A DNA stretch of 64,000 nucleotides, from positions 1,873,501 to 1,937,500 of the forward strand of contig JASJOG010000010.1 of the NCBI GenBank assembly GCA_030142905.1, read 5' to 3'. The notes below the pieces were generated by a model. The model had not been told where the DNA came from. It saw nothing but the letters and a program-made list of their open reading frames with translations, and did not search any database. This document shows, piece after piece, positions 44,246 to 55,450 of this stretch (positions are counted from its first letter, which is position 1; every line of letters starts with the position of its first letter). Both the position numbers and the translations under genes were made by a program. This DNA is from Heliopora coerulea (taxonomy: Eukaryota > Cnidaria > Anthozoa > Scleralcyonacea > Helioporidae).

Positions 44246-45661
44246 TGTCTCCTTTAATCTAGACGTGTGTGAAGTCCGTTTACACGCGTGGTTGCTGGGG
44301 TTTAAAAGTTTTGCATCTATCTATCTGCTTATCAGCCTGCCTGTCTTTCTGTCTGTCTATCTATCACATCTTTGATCACCTCTTTGAATAAGTGATCTGT
44401 TCATACAATTTCAGGATACTGTTCCTCTTCCAATTCATCCTTAATAACACAAAGTCCACTAGTCCTAAAGTAGATCTCTTCCCGATATTCTTTATTTTAG
44501 TGGGAATTCTTTCATACTTGTTGTATCATGTGATAAAGAAAATGTAAGAGTGTGGGTTTTCCCTTGTAGTGAGTACTAGAATTCTCACTTACTCTCTTGA
44601 TCTTGGCAATCCATACTGGCCTTTTGATTGTGTGCTTTTTAAGTTTCTTTGCATTTCCTCACTTTCAACGACTCGTAGTCTCTGATTATTCGGTCAAAAT
44701 GCATTTTTTGCTTTAGAGCCCTGTTGTAGATAATAGAGCTAAACTTGTGAGTCGCATTTGCCTCAAGCTAGATCTGAGATACGTCTTCACCAACAACAGC
44801 TTCGAGAAAACCCCCTCACAACTTGTGCAACGCTAACCCACTTGGTGGGAAAAATTCGATACACTATGGTGAGATTAGGGAGATATTCCGCGAATCCTCA
44901 CTTGACAATCCATTAACCCCCTCCACCCATGAGGCCTTGGCTGTGCACGACAGCACTTGTGCCATGTCGTCTTGACCGACGAAGTTCATTCCTTAGCTGG
45001 CGGATTGAGTTCTTTATATAGATATATATAGATTCAAATATATAGATTCAAATATATATAGATTCAAAGGACTTTCTAGATTCAAAGGACTTATTTTGAA
45101 GGGAAAAGATTACTTGAAAAGTAAGATACTTGCTTTAATGACATAGTAGTAATGCCATGGACACCAGATGAGCAGCACTCCGTTACGACAGCTGAAAAGT
45201 TGGCAAAGTCTTCATAGTGCGATCGACCAGAAATTTTCTTATCGACTTATTGTGAAATGTGAACAAATAATTAGGTAATAAAAAGTGGAATTTAATACCG
45301 AAAAAGCACAATACACAAAACAAAAAATTTAATGGAACCCAACATTAACATTGACGAAACCTAAAGAAATCTAACAGGGTAACGTGGATACAAATGTCTT
45401 ACTCTTGAGTCTCGTACAATGTTCTTATACCCATGTGTCATGCTGTTTTGCGTTTCAGTCAACCACTAAACATTTGTGATAGTTGTGAGGATTTTTTCCA
45501 TATACATGCATTTTAATAAGAACAAAAATGCCGCCCGCATGGAAATACCGTCCGGGACGCGGTACCCCTCGCGCCCCCCTTCATCGGTGCAACACTGCTT
45601 GGTCGCAAATTTCATTACACCCAACATCAAAACAAGAAACAAAAGGATTGAATAGATATTA
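44246..45661. other. Intron sequence with simple repeats
   Basis: CTATCTAT/CTGTCTGT simple repeat at about 44,315-44,372; a short tandem of ATATATAGATTCAAA units at 45,017-45,090. No gene seen. Confidence 0.45.
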
Positions 45662-45725
45662 CAGTTGAACCCTTGTTAAGCGATCACCTATTAAGCGACT
45701 TCCCCCTTTTAAACGGCCAGTTATC
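45662..45725. repeat. pogo/Tigger-type terminal repeat, left
   Basis: It starts CAGTTGAACCCTTGTTAAGC directly after TA and continues with TTAAGCGA/TTAAGCGGGC motifs. It pairs as an inverted repeat with the end at 53,906. No closer partner was found. Confidence 0.55.
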
Positions 45726-45984
45726 ATTGTCCCGAAAGTATTGTCAGAATAAATATTGCATAGAAAACCCTTATTCAGTGACCACATCCATTAAGCGGGC
45801 GCGACCACCTTTTGGCCATCCCGATAAAGGTTCTTCTATTGTTTTTATCTCTATGAAGACCATCGAGAATTTAATACTCGTAGTTTCACTCGATCTAAAG
45901 AGAGCTGATGACAGACGAGAGTCTCAAATAGGTGACGAATGATAAAAATAATCAAACAAACGTTGCTAGTTGTATTGACTAGAA

Positions 45985-46664
45985 ATGGTAATTTTTTGAT
46001 TTTCTGGCAATACGTGCGTGGAGTCCTGTTACACGCGTGGTGACTAGGGAGACTAGAAATACGTGCACGCAACAATCCCTCGCCCACCCTTGCAATATAT
46101 CTCTCGAGAATCCAAGTAACAGTAATAATTTTTCAAAATTGTTAAAAGACAAATCTCCCTTACTATAATTGGAAAAAAGTATGCAACATAAGAAAAACAC
46201 AACATTTGCACACTAATATTAACAACTCAAACTGGAAATTGTTTTATATTTAAACTGCTTGTCGTCATATTTACGTTTAAAAGTTTGACTGTGTTTTATT
46301 GTAACAAAACGTTTGGAGAGAATAACCTTTAACGGTTTTACAAATAATGGGATCCATTCTGACAATTCTACTGCTAAACAATGGATGTTCGTATCAAGAC
46401 CCTGTATTAGTTGCGATCTTGATCGTGTTGTTTTTGAATGAAACTTATCACTTTTTTTCACTTTGAAGAAAGACACTTCAGTAGATGGCAACACTTTCCG
46501 CCTTAAAAGGGGAGCATTCTCAAAGGTTACCGGTCAGATACCAGCATTACGGATAGCTTATGATTGAAAAAAGAAATTTTGATATTTTTTGTATTAAAAA
46601 ATTGATAAATCCAACATTGTCTTAAAGTTAATTACAAATTTCTAGTAGAAGTGCTATGGTGAAG
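45985..46664 (+). repeat. Recombinase repeat, outer 5' flank (left copy)
   Basis: Matches 52,923-53,527 inverted and 57,490-58,110 inverted, with clear divergence. It includes the minus-strand frame at 46,494-46,219 that resembles the 57,593-57,937 frame. Confidence 0.65.
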
Positions 46665-46675
46665 ATTTATGCTAA

Positions 46676-48870
46676 GTATTCATCCGGAGGTACAACACTT
46701 TGTTAAGAAAGATGAAACGAATTACGAAACGGACGAAATAAACAAAGAAAACATGAACGAGTTCTGAATTTTTTATGCAGACCAAAAATCGAAAAATACA
46801 AAACATAAAACAAAATACGACAAGCAAACCTTGTGCAAGTTTTGTCGAAAGAAGGACAAGAAGAGGGAAGTAAAACACGTACTTTTTCCACGGTAAAACA
46901 TCAATAAAGAAGAAAAATGGCGTACAAACCTGCAACTCTTGCGTACAGTAGAACCTGTATACAACGGCTACCCTCGGGACTTCAGAAACTGGCCGCTTAA
47001 TACAGAATCACTAAAAATATTCGCTGGGCGTGGTCAAATGTCAGTTTCAATAGCGTGTCATACGACACCGCATTCAAGCAAATAATAAGAAAATCAACGC
47101 TCTTTGAGGTGATCTTTACTTTCAACAAAGTTGCTAACTTGTAAATGTAGCGGTGCAATAAACGTAAAGTTATGAAAAGGTACAATCGATTGTCTTTTGC
47201 TCTACTATGCAGTATTTCTGACTTACAGTTCACAACGACATACATCTCATTCCGTCATTTCATAGTTCTTACGATCAACGTGGAGATAAAATGGAAATTT
47301 TGCTTAAGTAGCGTTGTTGGAAATAAAATTCAAACCAACAAGCAACGGAAAAGTCACTGTAAAGGGCAAGCACATTGAAAGTGGTGGAGGTTATGACCTG
47401 GAAATTTCGTACACGTATACGTTTGGAAGCCATTTCTTCATAATCACACTGCTCAAGAACAAGCTATCTGAAAAAGTAATTTCAAGTAGAGCTAGAGGGA
47501 AGCAGATTCGAAACAAAATTTTTTGCATCACGTGATTTTGTACTGCAGGTCATTGCTGACATCTGGAAAAAAATTGACCATAATGAACGGTTAATTATAA
47601 GCATTAGCATCGTCATTATAATGATGATGGATCGCTTCTTAATCACAATCAGACACAAGAAAATATTGCACGAAAAGACACGTGGCTTTGGGTTTCCGTT
47701 TAAGGGTGACCGCTTAATACACGTAAAAAGAGCAAAGAAAGACAAGCATGGGACTGCTTAAAGGTGGCCGCGGCCGCTTAATAGAAGTGGCCGCTTAATA
47801 GAGGTAACAATTACAGCATGTGTATGGGCCAAAATTCGGGACTTTGAAAACTGGCCGCTTAATAGAGGGTGGCCGCTTAATACAGGGCCGTTATATACAG
47901 GTTCCACTGTATTTTCAACTACGCATTCAGTGGCACCTCATTAAAAAGGGTTCAACGGTAAATTTACACAAAGAAAACTTTAAGCTTTCTTGAGAGGTTT
48001 TTAAAGTCCTGATGAAAACGTTCCTGGTCGAATACGGTAAAGGTCATCATGCACAAATCACTCTCGAAGTGAGAAAAACTGAAGCGGACAACTGTTTTGC
48101 GGAAGGATAATTTGGTGACCAAAAACAAGTAGCTTTGCAGCGAGTTACCTGGTGGCTGTTTACCTTGTATTTTTGTTTCGAGCCAAAAATACATCCTAAC
48201 GTCTTCAATGGGGTGACCTTTCATAGGGAAAAAATCCTGATTGAGGCGATGAAATCTTTGTGTGGAAAGCGGAGAAAGCATCCAAAGACTGTCATCGCCT
48301 GGACAACTTTTCTGCACGATGAGTGTGCTATCCCACTTCTCAAGCAATTGACCATGAACGCTATCCGGTTAAATACTGCAAAATGTCCCAAAGTAATCAT
48401 CCTACAGAGATGAATGAACCAGAATCTTCATTCTACTTTACCAATAAACACCAGCAAAATCCAGGCGATAATATTTGGTACAAGAAGTCTCCCTTAGGGA
48501 AGAATGAAGTCGGGAAGCTACTTTTCAAATCTGTTCAAAGCAATTCCGTTCGCAGAACTTGTATTTCAAAGCTACTCGATTCAGACGTATCTGTGATTGT
48601 GCAGGTCAGGTAAGTGGTTATTAGAACGTGAAAAGTCCCAAGATTTATAGAAATCGGCATCTATTCGACTTCAGCGAAGAATGTCATTTTAATACACTTC
48701 GTTGCTTAGCAAATGTCCTGACAGCAAGCGAGTTCCCTTACGTCTTTTGTTCATATAAATCAGAAAGAACCAAGACAATCCGTTGCTGGAAAAAGTGAAC
48801 AGTCGCCAAATGCATATTCCAAGGAGCTAACTTTGAGAACTGCTCTTTCAAGTCATAAATTGTCCAGTTA
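46676..48870 (+). pseudogene. Crypton-like tyrosine recombinase (KIAA1958/ZMYM-related), degraded
   Basis: Three parts lie in order on the plus strand. The N-terminal SAM-like domain at about 46,676-46,900 reads DETNYETDEINKENMNEF, stop, DQKSKNTKHKTKYDKQTLC and KKREVKHVLFP. The middle, 47,970-48,330, has VFKVLMKTFLVEYGK and TFHREKILIEAMKSL. The C-terminal catalytic piece, 48,343-48,609, has ERYPVKYCKM, NIWYKKSPLGKNEVGKLLF and NSVRRTCISKLLD, the last matching the Arg box of tyrosine recombinases. It ends at a donor CAG/GTAAGT in phase 2, where family members continue SGH. A tail FQGANFENCSF follows near 48,820. Stops, a frameshift and a missing central block make it inactive. Confidence 0.7.
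46946..47909. mobile_element. pogo-like MITE (964 bp) inserted only in the left arm
   Basis: The ends are CAGTAGAACCTGTATACAAC and, inverted, CAGTGGAACCTGTATATAAC, flanked by TA on both sides. The opposite arms show the uninterrupted site at 50,675-50,676 and 52,642-52,643. Internal GGCCGCTTAATA motifs recur near the right end. Short frames inside have no domain. Confidence 0.9.
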
Positions 48871-49130
48871 CTGAGGTGGCTCTCAAAAGCGAAACCAGTC
48901 GCAGGCACCAAGAAAGCCATTTCGTTCGCCGTTCTTAAATCATTTACTGGCTTCAGTGTTTAAATGATGTGAACAACTTGCGAGATCCATACAAGGGAAA
49001 AAAGAACGAAACCAAATCGATTTGCTTCAATACGGTACCTAAGTATGGTTTGGTCAACAACATACCAGTCCCCTAGCTTGCACACGGCAGTTTTGAGTGA
49101 CCGGAATTCATGGATATATTTATATATATA

Positions 49131-49588
49131 TATATATACAAAGATACATACACAAAGCGAAAATTTTTCTCCCTACTCACCACGCGTGTAATAGGACTCC
49201 ACGTACGTCGAGATTAGTACCCTCGCACCGCGCTTCGCGCGGTGGGTGAGGGGAAAAATTTTTGCTTTGTGTATGTATGTTTCTGTTTAACAATTCGATT
49301 ATGAGCTCGAGATTTCTATGAGGTGATAGTTGACTCGAGCTTCGCCCTCATAGAAATCTCGAGCTCATAATCTAATTGTTTTAGTAGAAACACTTAGCAA
49401 AGAACATTTTTCGTCTTCTCTGGGATTGCACTTTCAAGTAGTCAATCTATTTCATCTTCAGAAACTTCACAAAAACGAGAGGCAGAAGCCATTTTTGCTA
49501 CTCGCTATCTATCGACGAATAGATAGCGAGTAGCGTAGCCAATCAGAATGCAGCATTTGCAATAGTACTCGACTAAGTTTCTACTAAA
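49131..49588. repeat. Spacer between inverted arms, including foldback copy 2
   Basis: It contains a hairpin CGCACCGCGCTTCGCGCGGTG and the foldback element 49,287-49,587 (family of 28,729). It is repeated apparently unchanged at 50,967-51,424, offset 1,836 bp, where the foldback is 51,123-51,423. Confidence 0.8.
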
Positions 49589-50786
49589 TATATATAAATA
49601 TATCCATGAATTCCGGTCACTCAAAACTGCCGTGTGCAAGCTAGGGGACTGGTATGTTGTTGACCAAACCATACTTAGGTACCGTATTGAAGCAAATCGA
49701 TTTGGTTTCGTTCTTTTTTCCCTTGTATGGATCTCGCAAGTTGTTCACATCATTTAAACACTGAAGCCAGTAAATGATTTAAGAACGGCGAACGAAATGG
49801 CTTTCTTGGTGCCTGCGACTGGTTTCGCTTTTGAGAGCCACCTCAGTAACTGGACAATTTATGACTTGAAAGAGCAGTTCTCAAAGTTAGCTCCTTGGAA
49901 TATGCATTTGGCGACTGTTCACTTTTTCCAGCAACGGATTGTCTTGGTTCTTTCTGATTTATATGAACAAAAGACGTAAGGGAACTCGCTTGCTGTCAGG
50001 ACATTTGCTAGTAGCTTTGAAATACAAGTTCTGCGAACGGAATTGCTTTGAACAGATTTGAAAAGTAGCTTCCCGACTTCATTCTTCCCTAAGGGAGACT
50101 TCTTGTACCAAATATTATCGCCTGGATTTTGCTGGTGTTTATTGGTAAAGTAGAATGAAGATTCTGGTTCATTCATCTCTGTAGGATGATTACTTTGGGA
50201 CATTTTGCAGTATTTAACCGGATAGCGTTCATGGTCAATTGCTTGAGAAGTGGGATAGCACACTCATCGTGCAGAAAAGTTGTCCAGGCGATGACAGTCT
50301 TTGGATGCTTTCTCCGCTTTCCACACAAAGATTTCATCGCCTCAATCAGGATTTTTTCCCTATGAAAGGTCACCCCATTGAAGACGTTAGGATGTATTTT
50401 TGGCTCGAAACAAAAATACAAGGTAAACAGCCACCAGGTAACTCGCTGCAAAGCTACTTGTTTTTGGTCACCAAATTATCCTTCCGCAAAACAGTTGTCC
50501 GCTTCAGTTTTTCTCACTTCGAGAGTGATTTGTGCATGATGACCTTTACCGTATTCGACCAGGAACGTTTTCATCAGGACTTTAAAAACCTCTCAAGAAA
50601 GCTTAAAGTTTTCTTTGTGTAAATTTACCGTTGAACCCTTTTTAATGAGGTGCCACTGAATGCGTAGTTAAAAATACGCAAGAGTTGCAGGTTTGTACGC
50701 CATTTTTCTTTTTTATTGATGTTTTACCGTGGAAAAAGTACGTGTTTTACTTCCCTCTTCTTGTCCTTCTTTCGACAAAACTTGTG
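49589..50786 (-). repeat. Inner right arm, truncated copy with 131-bp deletion
   Basis: Reverse complement of the left arm, but lacking the 131 bp between GGACATTTGCTA and GTAGCTTTG that both other copies keep. It stops abruptly at CGACAAAACTTG. A recombinase C-terminal fragment runs 50,243-50,010 on the minus strand and, because of the deletion, reads on into former downstream sequence. Confidence 0.8.
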
Positions 50787-51424
50787 ATGTGAACAACAAA
50801 TGATGTGAACAACTTGCGAGATCCATACAAGGGAAAAAAGAACGAAACCAAATCGATTTGCTTCAATACGGTACCTAAGTATGGTTTGGTCAACAACATA
50901 CCAGTCCCCTAGCTTGCACACGGCAGTTTTGAGTGACCGGAATTCATGGATATATTTATATATATATATATATACAAAGATACATACACAAAGCGAAAAT
51001 TTTTCTCCCTACTCACCACGCGTGTAATAGGACTCCACGTACGTCGAGATTAGTACCCTCGCACCGCGCTTCGCGCGGTGGGTGAGGGGAAAAATTTTTG
51101 CTTTGTGTATGTATGTTTCTGTTTAACAATTCGATTATGAGCTCGAGATTTCTATGAGGTGATAGTTGACTCGAGCTTCGCCCTCATAGAAATCTCGAGC
51201 TCATAATCTAATTGTTTTAGTAGAAACACTTAGCAAAGAACATTTTTCGTCTTCTCTGGGATTGCACTTTCAAGTAGTCAATCTATTTCATCTTCAGAAA
51301 CTTCACAAAAACGAGAGGCAGAAGCCATTTTTGCTACTCGCTATCTATCGACGAATAGATAGCGAGTAGCGTAGCCAATCAGAATGCAGCATTTGCAATA
51401 GTACTCGACTAAGTTTCTACTAAA
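50787..51424. repeat. Tandem duplicate of the palindrome centre
   Basis: The junction shows a 13-bp TGATGTGAACAAC stutter at 50,786-50,798. From 50,799 the sequence repeats 48,963 onward with an offset of 1,836 bp. Confidence 0.8.
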
Positions 51425-52922
51425 TATATATAAATATATCCATGAATTCCGGTCACTCAAAACTGCCGTGTGCAAGCTAGGGGACTGGTATGTTGTTGAC
51501 CAAACCATACTTAGGTACCGTATTGAAGCAAATCGATTTGGTTTCGTTCTTTTTTCCCTTGTATGGATCTCGCAAGTTGTTCACATCATTTAAACACTGA
51601 AGCCAGTAAATGATTTAAGAACGGCGAACGAAATGGCTTTCTTGGTGCCTGCGACTGGTTTCGCTTTTGAGAGCCACCTCAGTAACTGGACAATTTATGA
51701 CTTGAAAGAGCAGTTCTCAAAGTTAGCTCCTTGGAATATGCATTTGGCGACTGTTCACTTTTTCCAGCAACGGATTGTCTTGGTTCTTTCTGATTTATAT
51801 GAACAAAAGACGTAAGGGAACTCGCTTGCTGTCAGGACATTTGCTAAGCAACGAAGTGTATTAAAATGACATTCTTCGCTGAAGTCGAATAGATGCCGAT
51901 TTCTATAAATCTTGGGACTTTTCACGTTCTAATAACCACTTACCTGACCTGCACAATCACAGATACGTCTGAATCGAGTAGCTTTGAAATACAAGTTCTG
52001 CGAACGGAATTGCTTTGAACAGATTTGAAAAGTAGCTTCCCGACTTCATTCTTCCCTAAGGGAGACTTCTTGTACCAAATATTATCGCCTGGATTTTGCT
52101 GGTGTTTATTGGTAAAGTAGAATGAAGATTCTGGTTCATTCATCTCTGTAGGATGATTACTTTGGGACATTTTGCAGTATTTAACCGGATAGCGTTCATG
52201 GTCAATTGCTTGAGAAGTGGGATAGCACACTCATCGTGCAGAAAAGTTGTCCAGGCGATGACAGTCTTTGGATGCTTTCTCCGCTTTCCACACAAAGATT
52301 TCATCGCCTCAATCAGGATTTTTTCCCTATGAAAGGTCACCCCATTGAAGACGTTAGGATGTATTTTTGGCTCGAAACAAAAATACAAGGTAAACAGCCA
52401 CCAGGTAACTCGCTGCAAAGCTACTTGTTTTTGGTCACCAAATTATCCTTCCGCAAAACAGTTGTCCGCTTCAGTTTTTCTCACTTCGAGAGTGATTTGT
52501 GCATGATGACCTTTACCGTATTCGACCAGGAACGTTTTCATCAGGACTTTAAAAACCTCTCAAGAAAGCTTAAAGTTTTCTTTGTGTAAATTTACCGTTG
52601 AACCCTTTTTAATGAGGTGCCACTGAATGCGTAGTTAAAAATACGCAAGAGTTGCAGGTTTGTACGCCATTTTTCTTTTTTATTGATGTTTTACCGTGGA
52701 AAAAGTACGTGTTTTACTTCCCTCTTCTTGTCCTTCTTTCGACAAAACTTGCACAAGGTTTGCTTGTCGTATTTTGTTTTATGTTTTGTATTTTTCGATT
52801 TTTGGTCTGCATAAAAAATTCAGAACTCGTTCATGTTTTCTTTGTTTATTTCGTCCGTTTCGTAATTCGTTTCATCTTTCTTAACAAAGTGTTGTACCTC
52901 CGGATGAATACTTAGCATAAAT
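51425..52922 (-). repeat. Outer right arm of the inverted duplication
   Basis: Full-length partner of the left arm, without the MITE. The recombinase pieces are in minus orientation: C-terminal 52,210-51,944 and N-terminal about 52,911-52,690. The plus-strand frames (hydrophobic 52,652-52,915, and 51,633-51,815) are antisense shadows of the recombinase or of repeat flank. Confidence 0.85.
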
Positions 52923-53527
52923 CTTCTTCATAGCACTTCTAATAGACATTTTTAACCAACTTTGAGATAATATAGAATTTATCAGTTTTTTAAGATAAAA
53001 AATATGAAAAAAAAATGTTCACTCATGAGCTGTCCGTGATGTTGATATCCGACCGGTAACCTTTGAGAATGATCCAATTTTAAGACGGAAAGCCTGGCTA
53101 TCTAATAAAAAATGTTTCTTTAAAGCAAAACGAGTGAAAAGTTTCATTGGAAAACGACTCGAAATATCTCAAGATCGCAACTGATACAGGGTCTTGCTAT
53201 GAACATCCACTGATAAGCAGTAGAATTGTCATAATGGATCTCTTACCATTTATTAAACTGTTAAAGGTAATTCTCACCAAACATTTTGTTTAAATAAAAC
53301 AGAATAGAAATTTTAAACGTAAATATGACAAGCAGTTTGGGTTGTTAATATTTCTGGCCAAATATTGTGTTTTCTTTATTGCATTACCTCTTCCAGTTAT
53401 AGTAAGGACGATTTGTCTTTTTGACAACTTTGAAAAATTATCAATGTTACTTGGATTCTCGAGAGATGTATTGGAAGGGTGGGCAAGGGTTTGTTGCGTA
53501 AACGTATTTCTAGTTGTAAATGCATAA
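52923..53527 (-). repeat. Recombinase repeat, outer 5' flank (right copy, diverged)
   Basis: Homologous to 45,985-46,664 but clearly more diverged than the inner arms, with the change beginning near 52,922. The homology ends around TTTGTTGCGTAAACGTATTT. Confidence 0.65.
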
Positions 53528-54737
53528 AGACAGTGTAGACTAACACAAATTGGGAATCCAATGACTATCCCAAGCTAATGTCCGGAGTCAGAGGTCCCCT
53601 AATTTGACCTCGAATCCTTCATTTCGAAGCTCCGGTGAAGTGGTATTTTCATGGAACTTTCAAGCCGTAGCCATGCCCTTCCTCTGTCAATACGTCTTCC
53701 CTTAACTACTGCTTTGCTATTATTTTGTTGCTCTCTATTATGGGAAGCGGTTGCCACAAAACTCCATGCGTGTTTGTTTCCAAATAAAGTGACTTATTAT
53801 CACACCTAATGGTAGTTTGTTACAAACCCTTTTTAACGGGCCAACCCCTATTTGAGGGGCCACTTCCCATCTCCCGGAGGGTGGCCGCTTAACAGGGGTT
53901 CAACTGTAAATGGATTTCAGGAAATCGCCAAGTCGGTCAAGAATCAACACGAATCTCCCTTTCCCCTAGCCTGCATTTCTAATTTCAGCGGTTTTCCTCA
54001 TTATTCTTCATTAACCTCATAACCTCATCATCTCTCATATATTGAAAAGTCCAGGAAGCCTCTGCGGAAGAGAGGACTTTTACTATTTTACTATGGCTGC
54101 GCCAGACGATTTTATTCGTTAATGGAAGGCGTCCCGGACAGGAAAGAATAAATGTCAAAATATATGACAATATAATATGTTGAACGAATTCTAATCTTTT
54201 ATTTATATATCTTCCACTGTTTTGATCTTTCACACTTGTGAAATTCTGTAAATTTTAGTAATGGTTCCTACCACATTGCTTTGCATTGGCATATATTGCA
54301 TCGTCATGCAAGAGTAATTTGTTTCTGTTCATGGTTGAAATTTTGGAATTCTTGATTAGAAATCTTTGCACTGCTTAACGTCCTCGTCTTAGCTCTAGTG
54401 ATAATCATGAGCTGATGACTTATACTCTCACAACTTCGTTCACTAAAGATATAAAAGCCTTCTAACATAATAATTGGTCAAGGATGACAAATTGACCTTG
54501 AAATGATATCGTAAATGAAATCTCAACTTATATCACCAAAAAGGTTTGTACTGAGGCTTAGCTTTCGTCGATTCCAAAATTCAAAATCAGAGCAGGGTTT
54601 CGTGTAGTAGTCGCTGGTTCTTTAATATATGTTGTTTACCGTTTTAGGTCTTTCTTCTCCAACGTGAGGCGTGTTATTAAGGCACATTTAAACATTATCT
54701 ACGTCTCTTTTTGCTGATTACTGTTAAATATGGATTC
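53528..54737. other. Intron sequence with right pogo-type terminal repeat
   Basis: The end GGCCGCTTAACAGGGGTT, then CAACTG at 53,906 followed by TA, is the inverted match of 45,662. One minisatellite unit of the 20,990 family is at 54,075-54,140. No gene. Confidence 0.5.
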
Positions 54738-55442
54738 TAGGGGTGCACCGGATAGTGTTTTTTTATAGCCGGCCGGATACCGGATTTACCGAATAATTGA
54801 AAAAAATCCGGCCGGATACCGGTATTTTGGATGAAAAGCTTGCACTTGCCACAAATCAATCAATTATTACCCAAATTAGGTTTGGATTGAGAGGAGAAAA
54901 ATTAAAACTTTACGCTGAAGTTCAAATGTGATTCGTCTTTTTTTGCAAGTAATTACTTTAAAACATTACTTGTTCACTGGCGTTTATAATTATTACAAGC
55001 ATTAATTAGACAAGTTACGAGTTGCAACTTGCAAATGGCGGAAAAATGCAACAGAACTGAAGATGAACATGAAGATGAAACTCCTTTTCATTCATCACAT
55101 TGCAAGAAAATTCTGACAATGCCACTATAAAACAAACTAGAGTGGGACTACAAACAACTTTGTGTAAAATGGTTGTTATGCGCATCAAAATGTGTCACTT
55201 ATTGAGATTGTTATCAAGTAACGGACGATTATCTTCTGTTTATTTGTTAAAAAATAACGTTAGATCAGAACACGAGTTTACATTGTTTCTTCCATTAATG
55301 TCTATTGTTAGTATGGTACAAGTAACACAAATTGACAATTGTCTTCAGAAAAGCAAATTATTCGGTATCCGGCATCCGGCCGGATACCGGATAGTCCCAT
55401 TACCCTACTATCCGGCCGGATACAATATCTGGTGCACCCATA
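54738..55442 (+). mobile_element. hAT element remnant (705 bp) with perfect 8-bp target duplication
   Basis: The ends TAGGGGTGCACCGGATA and TATCTGGTGCACCCATA are inverted repeats. ATGGATTC flanks both sides (54,730-54,737 and 55,443-55,450). The GGCCGGATACCGGAT motif is repeated near both ends. Inside, MAEKCNRTEDEHEDE starts a short frame (55,035 on) that may be the beginning of a lost transposase. Confidence 0.9.
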
Positions 55443-55450
55443 ATGGATTC

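Larger units (their letters stand above)
46665..49130 (+). repeat. Left arm of the large inverted duplication
   Basis: Excluding the 964-bp insertion, this arm is the near-exact reverse complement of 51,425-52,922, and its inner part also of 49,589-50,786. It carries the Crypton-like recombinase remnant in plus orientation, so the two arms point their 3' ends at each other. Confidence 0.85.

Noticed and set aside
46672..46935. Hydrophobic 87-codon frame (also 52,652-52,915), apparently a membrane protein
   Set aside because: It is the antisense shadow of the recombinase N-terminal region, whose plus-strand reading has a family match. The hydrophobicity comes from reading Lys/Asn/Glu-rich coding sequence backwards.
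49797..49979. Sixty-codon frame starting MAFLVPATG, repeated in all arms
   Set aside because: Identical only because the arms are near-identical DNA. In the diverged copy at 1-180 it is broken, and it lies antisense to the recombinase tail. No independent evidence for a gene.
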